Part shown: piece by piece, positions 54,188 through 63,674 of the stretch
Numbering within the stretch: position 1 is the stretch's first letter
Layout: each line of letters starts with the position of its first letter
Source: Acidobacteriota bacterium
GTDB lineage: Bacteria; Acidobacteriota; Blastocatellia; HR10
Assembly: GCA_030550025.1 (NCBI GenBank)
Contig: JAUQQC010000001.1
Span: 310,001 to 374,000 of the forward strand
Reading direction: 5' to 3'
Length of the DNA: 64,000 bases
Position numbers and translations under genes: made by a program
Notes under the pieces: generated by a model
What the model saw: the letters and a program-made list of their open reading frames with translations, nothing else
Told to the model about the DNA's origin: nothing
Database searches by the model: none

Positions 54188-54514
54188 ATGGCGCATTCGC
54201 CGATCGTTCCGCAGCGCGTATATTGGCTCGTCTTCACCACGCTGCTGCTGCTGACGCTTGTGACGGTGGATGTGGCCTTTTATGATCTCGGATGGTTGAA
54301 CATCTACTTGGCACTCGCCCTGGCGACGACCAAAGCGCTGCTGGTCGTCCTCTACTTCATGCATCTGAAGTACAGCGCGCGCTTGATCTGGGGATTTGTC
54401 GGCGCCGCACTCTTTTGGTTCCTCTTGCTGGTTGGTTTGACGGGGGCCGACATCTTCACGCGCGATTGGGTGCCGGAGCCGCCCGGATGGACGTCGGGCG
54501 AGAATGTTCCGTGA
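54188..54514 (+). CDS. coxD: Cytochrome oxidase subunit IV
   Basis: A 108-residue membrane protein of the bacterial COX IV type with three predicted transmembrane helices (about 11-31, 37-60 and 65-88). It has the motif TKALLVVLYFMHLKYSARL. It starts at 54188 behind GGGAGGAGCT and is the last gene of the operon; a gap with a new promoter follows. Confidence 0.93.
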   Translation: MAHSPIVPQRVYWLVFTTLLLLTLVTVDVAFYDLGWLNIYLALALATTKALLVVLYFMHLKYSARLIWGFVGAALFWFLLLVGLTGADIFTRDWVPEPPGWTSGENVP

Positions 54515-54556
54515 TGGACTTCGTTCGGAGACCCCTGCGAGCGTCGAGCGCCGTCG

Positions 54557-54586
54557 TTGACAGCCTCCGTCCCCCTGGCGTAGATT
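54557..54586 (+). promoter_or_regulatory. Promoter of the hisIE-trpE-cyclophilin-trpG operon
   Basis: TTGACA (54557-54562) and TAGATT (54581-54586) are spaced by 18 bases, in the 119-base gap after coxD. Transcription would start near 54593, about 40 bases before the ATG at 54634. Confidence 0.5.
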
Positions 54587-54633
54587 TCCCAAGGATTTTC
54601 TGAGGGAGCAACGCGATCGAGGCGAAGGGGGGT

Positions 54634-55317
54634 ATGGTAATCCAAGGGCTGCGCTTCGACGAACGCGGCTTGATTCCTGCGATCATTCAGGATCATGAGA
54701 CGGGGCGCATCCTCATGCTCGCCTATATGAACGCCGAGGCCTTAGCGCTCACGCTGCGGACGGGGGAGACGTACACCTGGAGCGCGCGCGCTCGGCGCGT
54801 GCAGCGCGAGGTCGGAGCCGAGGGGAATGCGCAGCGCGTCGTGGACGTCATCGTAGATTGCGATGGGGATGCCTTGATCGTGAAGGTGGATCCGCGTGGT
54901 CCGGCCTGTCGCACGGGCGAAGAGACGTGCTTCTTTCGGGAGATCGCGGAGCTGGAGGAGAAGCGGGACGAAGTCTCGGTCGTGGGGCTCGCTTCGATGG
55001 AGATGGGGATTCTGCTCGCCGAGTTGTTCGAGTTCATCCAGGAGCGGAATCGCGAGCGTCCGGAGAATTCGTACACGGCCCTCTTGCTCAGCGGCGGCGT
55101 GGATGTCATCCTGCGGCGGCTGGGTGAACAGCTCATGGACATGGCCATTGCGGCCAAGGCGGGATCGAAGAAGGAGCTCAGCAGTAAGATCGCCGATCTC
55201 TTCTATCACCTGCTCGTGCTCATGGCTGATCGAGAGCTGAATCCGAGGGACATTCTCTTCGAGTTGCGGAGTCGCACGGGGCGAGCGAGCGAGAGCCGCG
55301 TCTTGCCGTCGAGGTGA
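54634..55317 (+). CDS. HisIE-like bifunctional histidine-pathway protein with altered active sites
   Basis: A 227-residue protein with the two-domain layout of HisIE (phosphoribosyl-AMP cyclohydrolase, about 1-110; phosphoribosyl-ATP pyrophosphatase, about 120-210). The HisI part keeps the zinc cysteines in DCDGDA, GPACRTG and ETCFF. The family segment resembling WSRS+xxLWxKGExSG is replaced by WSARARRVQREVGAEGNAQ. In the HisE part the metal-binding pattern EExxE...ExxD reads EQLMD...KIAD, so several acidic positions are lost. This may be a repurposed or inactive paralogue, which is why I give no symbol. The ATG at 54634 follows GAAGGGGGGT. It stands directly before trpE (four bases). Confidence 0.7.
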   Translation: MVIQGLRFDERGLIPAIIQDHETGRILMLAYMNAEALALTLRTGETYTWSARARRVQREVGAEGNAQRVVDVIVDCDGDALIVKVDPRGPACRTGEETCFFREIAELEEKRDEVSVVGLASMEMGILLAELFEFIQERNRERPENSYTALLLSGGVDVILRRLGEQLMDMAIAAKAGSKKELSSKIADLFYHLLVLMADRELNPRDILFELRSRTGRASESRVLPSR

Positions 55318-55321
55318 ACGC

Positions 55322-56806
55322 ATGGGGATGATTCGACCGACGTTCGCGGAGGTGCGCGATCTGGCGCGGCGGGGGAACGTCATCCCTGTGACGAAGGCCA
55401 TCGCGGCCGATATGCTCACGCCCGTCTCGGCGTTCCTACGCCTTCGCGCTCAGGCGCGGTTCCCCTTCCTACTCGAATCGGTCGAAGGAGGGGAGAAGAT
55501 CGCCCGCTATTCCTTCATCGGGGCGAATCCTCATACGGTCGTTCGCGCGCAAGAGGATCGCTGTGTGATCGAGACGGCTCACGAACGGGTCGAGCGCGGC
55601 GACGCTTTCCTCGATCTCTTGCGGGAGCTGACGGCTTCGTACCACCCGGTGACGTGGCCGGGTCTGCCGCCCTTCACGGCGGGAGCGGTCGGCTACATGG
55701 CTTACGACGCCGTGCGGTGGTTCGAGCGCATTCCGGCGCGCGCGCGGAACGATCTACCGCTCGATCTCGCCCAGGTGATGTTTTACTCGACCTTGTTGGC
55801 CTTCGATCACGCGCGCCATCAGATTCTTCTCATCGCCAACGTCTTCACCGGCGGACGCGAACATCGGCTGCGAGAGAAGTACGAACGGGCCGTTGCCGAG
55901 ATCGAAGAGATGGAAGTGTTGCTGCAGCGCTCCGTGGAGATCCCGAGAACGAGTGCGCCGGCTCATTCGCTCTTTGTGCGTTCCAATATGAGTCCGGACG
56001 AATTCGAGCAGCGGGTACAGCAGGCGAAGGACTACATCGCGCGCGGCGACGCCTTTCAGATCGTTCTCTCGCAGCGGTTCGAGATCGAGGTGGGCGATCT
56101 CGATCCGTTTCAGGTGTATCGAGCGCTGCGGATGATCAATCCCTCGCCCTATATGTTCTACATGGAGCTGGACGGGATGCATCTGATCGGCGCATCGCCG
56201 GAGATGCTCGTGCGGCTTGTGGGGGAGGAGATCACTTACCGTCCGATTGCGGGAACGCGCCCGCGGGGAGCGACCGAGGCGGAGGATCGCGCGCTGGAAA
56301 CCGACTTGCTCGCGGATGAGAAAGAGAGGGCTGAGCATGTGATGCTCGTGGATCTGGGGCGCAATGATGTTGGGCGCGTGGCCGCCTCTGGCTCGGTGGA
56401 GGTCACCGACCTGATGGTCGTCGAACGATATTCGCACGTCATGCATTTGGTCTCGACGATTCGTGGGCGACGTCGGCCGGACAAGGATCGCTTCGATGTG
56501 CTGGCGGCATGTTTTCCGGCTGGCACGGTCACCGGCGCTCCGAAGATTCGCGCCATGGAGATCATTGATGAATTGGAGCCGACACGGCGCGGTATCTACG
56601 CTGGGACCGTCTTCTACGCCGACTATTCTGGGAACCTGGATTCCTGCATCGTCATTCGCACGGCGCTCATCCGGCACGGGCGGGCCTATGTCCAAGCCGG
56701 TGCTGGGATCGTCGCCGATTCCATTCCCGAGCGGGAATATCAGGAGACGGTGAACAAAGCCCGTTCGGTGATCCGCGCCATCGAGATGGCGAACACGGAG
56801 CTATGA
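55322..56806 (+). CDS. trpE: Anthranilate synthase component I
   Basis: A 494-residue chorismate-utilising enzyme. The N-terminal LLESVEGGEKIARYSFIG contains the tryptophan feedback motif LLES. The catalytic C-terminus has IARGDAFQIVLSQRFE, PSPYMFYMELDGMHLIGASPEMLVR, RPIAGTRPRG and CFPAGTVTGAPKIRAMEII. It converts chorismate to anthranilate with ammonia from TrpG, encoded two genes downstream. The start is ATG 55322 (or 55328). Its stop overlaps the cyclophilin gene by ATGA. The retained LLES and length favour TrpE over aminodeoxychorismate synthase PabB. Confidence 0.95.
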   Translation: MGMIRPTFAEVRDLARRGNVIPVTKAIAADMLTPVSAFLRLRAQARFPFLLESVEGGEKIARYSFIGANPHTVVRAQEDRCVIETAHERVERGDAFLDLLRELTASYHPVTWPGLPPFTAGAVGYMAYDAVRWFERIPARARNDLPLDLAQVMFYSTLLAFDHARHQILLIANVFTGGREHRLREKYERAVAEIEEMEVLLQRSVEIPRTSAPAHSLFVRSNMSPDEFEQRVQQAKDYIARGDAFQIVLSQRFEIEVGDLDPFQVYRALRMINPSPYMFYMELDGMHLIGASPEMLVRLVGEEITYRPIAGTRPRGATEAEDRALETDLLADEKERAEHVMLVDLGRNDVGRVAASGSVEVTDLMVVERYSHVMHLVSTIRGRRRPDKDRFDVLAACFPAGTVTGAPKIRAMEIIDELEPTRRGIYAGTVFYADYSGNLDSCIVIRTALIRHGRAYVQAGAGIVADSIPEREYQETVNKARSVIRAIEMANTEL

Positions 56807-57951
56807 GGACGCGGGAGATCACTCTCCTGGTGTTGGCGCTCTCGGTTGTGGCGCCGCCTTCCGGGGGCGTTGCTCAACGACAGCGTCCCCGTGCGGAAGC
56901 GCCGCCGCCTCCGGAACGGATTGACGTCGAGGAATTGAAGGACCTCCAAGCCGTCATTGAGACGGAGTTCGGGGCCATCGTGATCGAATTCTTCGCCCAG
57001 GATGCGCCGCGGCATGTCGCGTATTTCGTCCATCTGGCGCGGCAGGGGTTTTACGATGGGACGACGTTCCATCGTATCCTGCCGAAGAGCTTGATCCAAG
57101 GAGGAGATCCCCTGAGTCGCGATCCGCGCGCGCCGCGCGAAGCGTTGGGGCGAGGGGGATTGGATCGGTTGCCTCCGGAGTTCAACGAGCACCCCTTCAC
57201 CCGGGGGGTGGTGGGCGCGGTCTTACGCCCGGGGAATCCGAATAGCGCGGGCTCGCAATTCTTCATCTGCGTCACGGATCAGGGGCAACTCGATCGAAAA
57301 TTCACGGCCTTCGGGCGCGTCGTCGAAGGGATGGACGTGGTGGAGAAGATCGCCGAGACGCCGACCGAGGCCGAGGGGTTAGCCAAGCAGCGCATCGTGA
57401 TGAAATCCGTGCGAATTCGCCCGTCGCCACTCGCGCGCCTGGAGGAGTTGAAGAAATATCGCGTCGTTTTGGAGAGCCCCTTGGGGAACCTCACGATCGC
57501 CGTGATGCCGGAGGTCGCGCCGCGCCATGCGCGGCATTTCGTCACGCTCGCCGGCGGCGGCTTCTATGACGGGACGACGTTCCATCGCATCTATCCCGGA
57601 TATATGCTGCTTGGCGGCGATCCGCTGACGCGCAGCGAGGATCGGTCGCTCTGGGGGCGTGGTTGGTCGGGCGAATTCCTTCCGGCCGAGATCAGCCGGA
57701 TCGAGTTCGATCGTGGGATCGTGGGCATGCTCCAGATGAAGCCGGGAGATCCGAATTCGGGCAGCGCCATCTTCTTCATTTGCCTCGGGCGTGCGCCACA
57801 TCTGGATGGGAAATACACGGCCTTCGGGCGCGTCGTCGAAGGGATGGATGTCTTGGAGAAGTTCGAGAAGCTGGAGACCGATGCGCAGAAAGCCCCGGTG
57901 ACCAAAGTGCCGATCCGCTTCCGCGTCGTGCGCGTGGAGGAAGGGCGATGA
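56803..57951 (+). CDS. Two-domain cyclophilin-type peptidyl-prolyl isomerase
   Basis: A 382-residue protein with a weak N-terminal signal or anchor (about 5-25) and two cyclophilin domains in tandem. Domain 1 (about 45-200) has the segments [12 protein letters not shown] and GGDPLSRDP; domain 2 (about 220-378) has [12 protein letters not shown] and GGDPLTRSE. Each carries the catalytic Arg of FHRI. Domain 1 also has [11 protein letters not shown] and domain 2 has [11 protein letters not shown], typical of the fold. It would isomerise prolyl bonds in exported or membrane proteins. It lies inside the trp operon, with ATGA overlaps on both sides, for no obvious metabolic reason. Confidence 0.9.
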   Translation: MRTREITLLVLALSVVAPPSGGVAQRQRPRAEAPPPPERIDVEELKDLQAVIETEFGAIVIEFFAQDAPRHVAYFVHLARQGFYDGTTFHRILPKSLIQGGDPLSRDPRAPREALGRGGLDRLPPEFNEHPFTRGVVGAVLRPGNPNSAGSQFFICVTDQGQLDRKFTAFGRVVEGMDVVEKIAETPTEAEGLAKQRIVMKSVRIRPSPLARLEELKKYRVVLESPLGNLTIAVMPEVAPRHARHFVTLAGGGFYDGTTFHRIYPGYMLLGGDPLTRSEDRSLWGRGWSGEFLPAEISRIEFDRGIVGMLQMKPGDPNSGSAIFFICLGRAPHLDGKYTAFGRVVEGMDVLEKFEKLETDAQKAPVTKVPIRFRVVRVEEGR

Positions 57952-58529
57952 TCCTCGTCATTGATAACTACGACTCGTTCACCTTCAATCTCGTGCAATA
58001 TCTGGCCGAGTTCGGAGTAGAGGTGGAGGTCGTTCGGAACGATCGGATTCGCGTGGAGGAGGTCGCGGCGCGTTCGCCGCGGGCGATTGTGATCTCACCG
58101 GGACCGGGCACGCCGGAAGAGGCTGGGATCACATTGGACGTGATCCGAACGTTCGCCGGGCGTATCCCCATCCTCGGCGTCTGTTTGGGACATCAGGCCA
58201 TCGGACAAGCCTTCGGCGGGCGCATCGTGCGCGCGCCCGTACTCATGCACGGGAAGACGAGTATGATCGTGCACGATGGCCGCACGATCTTTCGCGATCT
58301 CCCGAATCCCTTTCCGGCCACGCGCTATCACTCGCTCGTGGTGGAGCGCGAATCGGTACCACCATGTTTGGAGATCTCGGCGACGTCTTCCGACGGCTTG
58401 ATTATGGGGTTGCGACATCGAGAGTTCTTGTGCGAGGGCGTGCAGTTCCATCCTGAATCCATCATGACGGGGCAGGCCGGAAAGCTCTTGCTCCGGAATT
58501 TCCTCGCGCTGTGCGGGTACCGCTTGTGA
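57948..58529 (+). CDS. trpG: Anthranilate/aminodeoxychorismate synthase glutamine amidotransferase
   Basis: A 193-residue class I glutamine amidotransferase. It has the start [19 protein letters not shown], the oxyanion PGPGTP, the nucleophile [10 protein letters not shown] (Cys at about 80) and the catalytic His-Glu pair in VQFHPESI. It supplies ammonia to TrpE or PabB; the operon with trpE favours trpG, but one protein may serve both. The ATG at 57948 overlaps the cyclophilin stop, with AGGAAGGG upstream. Confidence 0.95.
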   Translation: MILVIDNYDSFTFNLVQYLAEFGVEVEVVRNDRIRVEEVAARSPRAIVISPGPGTPEEAGITLDVIRTFAGRIPILGVCLGHQAIGQAFGGRIVRAPVLMHGKTSMIVHDGRTIFRDLPNPFPATRYHSLVVERESVPPCLEISATSSDGLIMGLRHREFLCEGVQFHPESIMTGQAGKLLLRNFLALCGYRL

Positions 58530-58589
58530 TCTCCCCGTCGCGCGGCGAGGCTGCCCTTCGCATGCGAGCGTGGTGGTGGCTTCACGGCC

Positions 58590-58619
58590 TTGCGCGATCC
58601 TCACGCTGGAGGCTATGAT
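58590..58619 (+). promoter_or_regulatory. Candidate promoter of the rhomboid gene
   Basis: TTGCGC (58590-58595) and TATGAT (58614-58619, five of six) are spaced by 18 bases. The leader of about 100 bases includes a 21-codon frame (58648-58713) behind an AAGGAG site, which is probably not a real gene. Confidence 0.4.
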
Positions 58620-58726
58620 CTTCTCTTGACTCGAAGGAGCCGTGAGCATGAGGCGGTGCGATGTCGATGTGAACGTCCGCCTCTTCGGGCGTGCGCGACG
58701 CGTGCCCGCGTGAAGCGAGGGAGGCG

Positions 58727-59449
58727 ATGATACCCATTCGCGATGACATTCCCTCTCGACGCTATCCCATCGTCACCATCGCCCTGATCGTCGTCAATGT
58801 CCTCGCCTTCTTTTACGAATTGCTCTTGGGACCGGAGGAGCTCCAGCAGTTTTTTTATGCCTATGCCGTCGTCCCGATGAAATATTTCGCGCGGGGATAT
58901 TACGACTGGTGGGGAACCTTTCGCGAGTACGAGACGTCGGAGCTGGTCCTTCCGATCTTCACGGCGATGTTCCTGCATGGCGGGTGGTTGCATCTTGGGG
59001 GCAACATGCTCTATCTCTGGATCTTCGGAGACAACGTTGAGGACCGGATGGGGCACTTTCGGTTTCTGATCTTCTATCTCTTATGCGGTGTACTGGCGAC
59101 GGTGGCGCATGTCATGACCAACGCCGATTCGCACGTTCCGAGTTTGGGGGCGAGCGGCGCGATTAGCGGCGTGCTTGGAGCCTATTTCATGCTCTATCCG
59201 GGCGCGCGCGTGGTGACGCTGGTGCCGATTTGGATCTTCTTACACTTCATCGAGATCCCGGCCTTCTTCTTTCTCGGCTTCTGGTTCGTGCAACAATTCT
59301 TCTACGGGACATTGAGTCTCGGCGTCGAATCGGCGCAGACGGGCGGCGTCGCGTGGTGGGCGCACATTGGAGGATTCGTTGCCGGAGCCGTCTTGGTGCA
59401 CGTCTTCAAGCGGCGCGATTATTTTCGCGTACGGCCCCTCTCCTGGTGA
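58727..59449 (+). CDS. Rhomboid-family intramembrane serine protease
   Basis: A 240-residue membrane protein with about six helices. The catalytic Ser is in LGASGAISGVLGAY (GxSG) and the catalytic His in WWAHIGGFVAGA. The motif HGGWLHLGGNMLYLWIFG matches the L1 loop family. These enzymes cut transmembrane segments. An in-frame GTG upstream at 58691 is rejected in favour of ATG 58727 because GAGGGAGG lies just ahead. The substrate is unknown. Confidence 0.93.
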   Translation: MIPIRDDIPSRRYPIVTIALIVVNVLAFFYELLLGPEELQQFFYAYAVVPMKYFARGYYDWWGTFREYETSELVLPIFTAMFLHGGWLHLGGNMLYLWIFGDNVEDRMGHFRFLIFYLLCGVLATVAHVMTNADSHVPSLGASGAISGVLGAYFMLYPGARVVTLVPIWIFLHFIEIPAFFFLGFWFVQQFFYGTLSLGVESAQTGGVAWWAHIGGFVAGAVLVHVFKRRDYFRVRPLSW

Positions 59450-59510
59450 GGCGGTCGCTCGTCGGGGCCAAGGGGGGAAGCGTCGTGGGCACACGGTCGG
59501 AGGATGAGCT

Positions 59511-60776
59511 ATGGAGGATCGGGAGCGCAGCACGGGATCACCACTGCTTGTCGAGGAACGGCTGCACACGTTGATTCATACATTCCGGTTAGTGAGCGTC
59601 TCGCTCGACCTCGGCGAGATCTTGCAAGGGATCTTGCGTGCGGTGAAGCAGCTCATCCCGTATGATGCGGCGGGCGTTTTCATCTTCGATCCCTCGACGG
59701 GACTCCTCCACGGGTACGAGACGGTGGGATATCCGGAGGATTTAGCGCGCGCCGGTCCGCTTCATTGCTGCGAGGGGATTGTCGGGCACGTCTTGCAGAC
59801 GAGTCGGGGGCGCGTCGTCCCCGATGTCACGGTGGACCCCTATTACGTCCGAGCGCGCGAGGAGACGCGATCGGAATTGGCCGCGCCTTTGATCGGGAGT
59901 GGGGGGAAGACCATCGGGGTGATCAACCTGGAGTCGGATACGCCGAACGCGTACAGCGAGGCGGACCTGGAGTTGCTCACGCTCTTCGCGAGCTTGGTGG
60001 CGATCGCCATCGAGAAGGCCAACCTCCATCGGGAGATGCTGGAGAAGCGGCGTCTGGAGAGCGAATTGCGCATCGCTCGGCAGGTCATGGAGGCCCTTAT
60101 GCCCGCGCGCGCGCCCGTGGTGAGGAATTTCGAGATCTTCGGACGCATGATCCCTTCAGCTGAGGTCGGCGGCGATTACTACGACTTCATTGATGTGGCC
60201 GACGGGCGCCTGGGCATTGTGATCGCCGACGTCTCGGGTAAGGGAGTTCCGGCCGCGTTGATCATGGCGACGTTCCGCGCCTCCTTGCACGCGCTCCTGG
60301 GGAACGACTTCGCCTTGCGGGCGGTCTTCTCCCGGTTGAATCGGCTGCTTTTGGAGAGCACGCATGATCGCCACTTCGTCACCGCGTTCTATGGGGAATT
60401 GGATGCCGAGGGGCGTCGGATGTTCTATTTGAACGCCGGGCATAATCCGCCGCTCTTCATCCGCGAGGGCGAGCCGGTGCGGTTGCTCTCCACCGGTGGC
60501 ATTCCACTGGGGGTCTTGAAGAACGCCGCTTTCTCCGAGGACATCGTGTATTTCATGCCGGGGGATAGCCTGGTCCTCTATACCGACGGCGTCACCGAGG
60601 CTGAGAATGCAGAAGGCGAACCTTATGGCGTGCATCGGCTCGAGCAAGTGGTTCGGCGCCACCTCCGACGTTCCGCTCCCGAATTGTGCGACGCTATAAT
60701 TGAGGACGTGCGACAGCATGCGGATCCCGAAACGCGATCCGATGATCTGACGGTCGTCGTGGTTCGCGCTGTGTGA
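59511..60776 (+). CDS. GAF-SpoIIE/PP2C serine phosphatase
   Basis: A 421-residue soluble protein. A GAF domain (about 20-175) is followed by a coiled-coil linker (about 175-205, EKANLHREMLEKRRLESEL) and a SpoIIE/RsbU-type PP2C phosphatase domain (about 210-420). The phosphatase domain has AEVGGDYYDF, IADVSGKGVPAALIMA, and the later aspartates in LYTDGVTEAEN and ETRSDDLTVVVV that bind two metals. Such proteins dephosphorylate anti-sigma antagonists in a partner-switching cascade. No RsbV or RsbW gene is nearby. The start has GGAGGATGAGCT. Confidence 0.94.
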   Translation: MEDRERSTGSPLLVEERLHTLIHTFRLVSVSLDLGEILQGILRAVKQLIPYDAAGVFIFDPSTGLLHGYETVGYPEDLARAGPLHCCEGIVGHVLQTSRGRVVPDVTVDPYYVRAREETRSELAAPLIGSGGKTIGVINLESDTPNAYSEADLELLTLFASLVAIAIEKANLHREMLEKRRLESELRIARQVMEALMPARAPVVRNFEIFGRMIPSAEVGGDYYDFIDVADGRLGIVIADVSGKGVPAALIMATFRASLHALLGNDFALRAVFSRLNRLLLESTHDRHFVTAFYGELDAEGRRMFYLNAGHNPPLFIREGEPVRLLSTGGIPLGVLKNAAFSEDIVYFMPGDSLVLYTDGVTEAENAEGEPYGVHRLEQVVRRHLRRSAPELCDAIIEDVRQHADPETRSDDLTVVVVRAV

Positions 60777-60797
60777 GCCTGGGAGAGGGGCAAGACG

Positions 60798-61154
60798 ATG
60801 GCGGAGAGACGCGATCTGCTCTGGTTGCTCATGCGCGGTGAACGGGCCTCCGAGATGGCCTGGAGCCCGGCCGCCGATGTCTATCGAACGCCTTATGGAT
60901 GGTTGGTGAAGGTGGAATTGGCGGGCGTGAATCTGGAGGATGTGGAGATCTCGCTCGATGGGGCGGACCTCTATATTCGGGGTGTGCGTCGCGACACGGA
61001 GTTGGGTGAATGCTTGGAGTGCTACCAGATGGAATTGGTCTACAGTCGCTTCGAACGCATCGTCTCGTTCCCTCGCATTCCGAATCCTCGGCGCATCGAG
61101 ACCGACTATCTCAATGGGCTGCTCATCATCCGACTGGTTTGCGAGGGGGGATGA
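60798..61154 (+). CDS. Short Hsp20-family small heat-shock protein
   Basis: A 118-residue alpha-crystallin-type protein. The beta-sandwich (about 23-115) shows PAADVYRTPYGWLVKVELAG, DVEISLDGADLYIRG and a conserved NGLLIIRL strand in place of the usual GVL-x-I-x-x-P. The C-terminal I-x-I/V tail used for oligomer assembly is missing: the protein stops just after LLIIRLVCEGG. It may therefore form only dimers. It precedes lon by 15 bases, fitting a protein-quality-control pair. Confidence 0.9.
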   Translation: MAERRDLLWLLMRGERASEMAWSPAADVYRTPYGWLVKVELAGVNLEDVEISLDGADLYIRGVRRDTELGECLECYQMELVYSRFERIVSFPRIPNPRRIETDYLNGLLIIRLVCEGG

Positions 61155-61169
61155 AAGGAGGAGAGCGCG

Positions 61170-63635
61170 GTGAAAGAGAGCACGAACGCGGTGCTTAAGG
61201 AGGAGATGGCGGCGTCCGGACGAAAGGTTCTGGAGTTGCCTGTATTGCCGCTTCGCAACACGGTGGTCTTCCCGTTCATGCCGGTTCCGTTGGTGGTGGG
61301 GCGGCGGCGGTCGGTCGCGGCCGTGGAATTGGCGGTGGCCACGGAGGAGCGATGGCTCGTCACGGTGGCCCAACGGCGTCAAGTGGAGGATGAGCCAACG
61401 CCGGAGGATCTCTATACGGTTGGCACGCTCGTGGTCGTCAAGAAGATGCTGCGCACCTCTGAGGACACGATTCAAATCCTTGTTCAGGGGATGGAGCGGG
61501 TGCGCGTCCTGGAGTATCGCCAAGGCGAGCGATACCTGTTGGCCCGAGTCGAAGTCATGGAGTTGCCCGAGGAGGAGAGCATTGAAATCGAGGCTCTGCA
61601 TCGGAACATCCTCGATCTCCTTCAGCGCGGGCTGAACTTATTGCCGAATGTGCCGCAAGAGGTCGCCACGGCCATCACGACTTCGACGGACGATCCGGTC
61701 CGGTTGGCGTTCACGCTGGCCGCGCTCTTGAACCTCGACGTGGAGAAGGAGCAGGCGCTTTTGGAAGCACCGACCCGCCGCGAGCTGCTACGATTGATCC
61801 ACCGATACCTCGCGCGTGAGATCGAGATCTTGGAGTTGCGGCGGAAGGTCGCCGGAGAGGCACAAGCTGAGATGGATCGCGCCCAGCGGGAGTATTTCTT
61901 GCGCCAGCAGTTGAAGGCGATCCAGCGAGAGTTGGGCGAGGAAGAGCCAGAGATGGCCGAGGTCAATCTCCTGCGGGAGCGATTGGAGGCGACCGATCTC
62001 CCTGATGAGGTGCGGGCCGAAGCCGAACGCGAATTGCGTCGCATGGAACGACTGCCGGCGACGGCGCCGGATTATCACGTCATCCGCACGTATCTGGAAT
62101 GGATTCTGGAGCTGCCCTGGCGTAAGAGCACGGAGGACAATCTCGATCTGGAGCACGCGCGCCAGATCTTAGACGAAGACCATTATGACCTGGAGGAAGT
62201 GAAGGATCGCATCCTCGAATTCTTGGCCGTGCTCAAGCTCAAGCCGGGGGCCAAGAGTCCGATCCTCTGCTTCGTCGGACCGCCGGGCGTGGGGAAGACG
62301 AGTCTGGGACAATCCATCGCGCGCGCTCTGGGACGGAAGTTCGAGCGCATGAGCCTGGGGGGCGTCCGCGATGAAGCGGAGCTGCGGGGGCATCGTCGAA
62401 CGTATGTGGGAGCCTTGCCCGGACGCATCATTCAAGCGTTGCGTCGCGCCGGGACAAATAACCCTGTTCTCATGCTCGATGAAGTGGATAAGCTCGGGGT
62501 GGATTTCCGCGGAGATCCAGCGGCGGCTCTCTTGGAAGTGCTCGATCCGCAGCAGAACCATACGTTTCGAGACCACTATCTCGACTTACCGTTCGATCTC
62601 TCGCGCGTCTTCTTCATCTGCACGGCGAATACGCTGGCGACAGTCCCTCCGGCCTTGCGCGATCGTATGGAGGTCATCCCTCTGCCGGGGTACAGCGAGG
62701 AGCAGAAGTTCGAGATCGCACGTCGGTTCTTATTGCCGCGGCAGATCCATGAGAACGGGCTGCAGCCGGAGCAGCTGACGCTCACCGATGAGGCCTTGCG
62801 GCACATCATCTCTCGGTACACGCGCGAGGCCGGCGTGCGTCAACTCGAACGCAGCATCGGGCAGATCGCGCGCAAGGTCGCGCGAAAGATCGCCGAGGGG
62901 AAAGTGACGGCCGTCCGCGTGGACGTCGCAGAAGTGAAAGAGTACCTTGGGCCGGAGAGGTTCTTCTCCGAGCAAGCGCGGAAGGTATTGCCTCCGGGGG
63001 TAGCACCGGGGCTGGCATGGACGGAGACTGGTGGGGAAGTCATCTACGTCGAAGCGACTTTACTGCCCGGTGGTAAGGGGTTGACGCTCACGGGACAGTT
63101 GGGCGAAGTCATGCAAGAATCGGCGCGCGCTGCTCAAAGCTATCTCTGGGCGCATGCGCGCGAGTTGGGGATCGCGCCCTCACTCTTTGAGAAAAATGGC
63201 GTGCATCTGCATGTTCCAGCGGGAGCGGTGCCGAAGGATGGTCCCTCGGCCGGCGTGACGATGGTCGCCGCACTGGCCTCGCTCTACTTGAGGCGCCCCG
63301 TGCGCGCCGATGTGGCGATGACCGGAGAGATCACGCTCTCGGGCCTGGTGCTTCCCATCGGAGGGGTGAAGGAGAAAGTTCTGGCCGCACGGCGCGCCGG
63401 CATCAAGACGGTCATCCTTCCCAAACCGAATCTTCAAGAGCTGGACGAGTTGCCCCCGGAGGTGCGGAGCGATCTCACGATCCTTCCCGTCGAGACGATT
63501 GATGAGGTCCTGCGACATGTTTTCGTGAAATCCCCAACGGGGGATCGTAACGGGCATAAGCGACGACTCGCCGTGGGCGCTCGAAGTGGGCGCGCGCAGA
63601 AGGCTATCAGAAGGACCGTGAAGTCCCGGGCGTGA
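61170..63635 (+). CDS. lon: Lon ATP-dependent protease
   Basis: An 821-residue LonA protease. It has an N-terminal substrate-binding domain (about 20-220), a coiled-coil linker, and an AAA+ domain with Walker A GPPGVGKT (about 370) and Walker [10 protein letters not shown]. The C-terminal Ser-Lys protease has GPSAGVTM (Ser about 693) and [14 protein letters not shown]. The last about 45 residues are basic, extra relative to E. coli. The GTG at 61170 has AAAGGAGGAGAG upstream. An ATG at 61206 with AAGGAGG is an alternative. It degrades unfolded and regulatory proteins in the cytosol. Confidence 0.97.
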   Translation: MKESTNAVLKEEMAASGRKVLELPVLPLRNTVVFPFMPVPLVVGRRRSVAAVELAVATEERWLVTVAQRRQVEDEPTPEDLYTVGTLVVVKKMLRTSEDTIQILVQGMERVRVLEYRQGERYLLARVEVMELPEEESIEIEALHRNILDLLQRGLNLLPNVPQEVATAITTSTDDPVRLAFTLAALLNLDVEKEQALLEAPTRRELLRLIHRYLAREIEILELRRKVAGEAQAEMDRAQREYFLRQQLKAIQRELGEEEPEMAEVNLLRERLEATDLPDEVRAEAERELRRMERLPATAPDYHVIRTYLEWILELPWRKSTEDNLDLEHARQILDEDHYDLEEVKDRILEFLAVLKLKPGAKSPILCFVGPPGVGKTSLGQSIARALGRKFERMSLGGVRDEAELRGHRRTYVGALPGRIIQALRRAGTNNPVLMLDEVDKLGVDFRGDPAAALLEVLDPQQNHTFRDHYLDLPFDLSRVFFICTANTLATVPPALRDRMEVIPLPGYSEEQKFEIARRFLLPRQIHENGLQPEQLTLTDEALRHIISRYTREAGVRQLERSIGQIARKVARKIAEGKVTAVRVDVAEVKEYLGPERFFSEQARKVLPPGVAPGLAWTETGGEVIYVEATLLPGGKGLTLTGQLGEVMQESARAAQSYLWAHARELGIAPSLFEKNGVHLHVPAGAVPKDGPSAGVTMVAALASLYLRRPVRADVAMTGEITLSGLVLPIGGVKEKVLAARRAGIKTVILPKPNLQELDELPPEVRSDLTILPVETIDEVLRHVFVKSPTGDRNGHKRRLAVGARSGRAQKAIRRTVKSRA

Positions 63636-63674
63636 CGGATGCTCTTGATCCGCCACGCCTGGAGACGCCGAGGC

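Noticed and set aside
58648-58713. 21-codon frame with AAGGAG site before the rhomboid gene
   Set aside because: Too short to support, with an Arg-rich random-looking composition. It is mentioned only in the promoter note.
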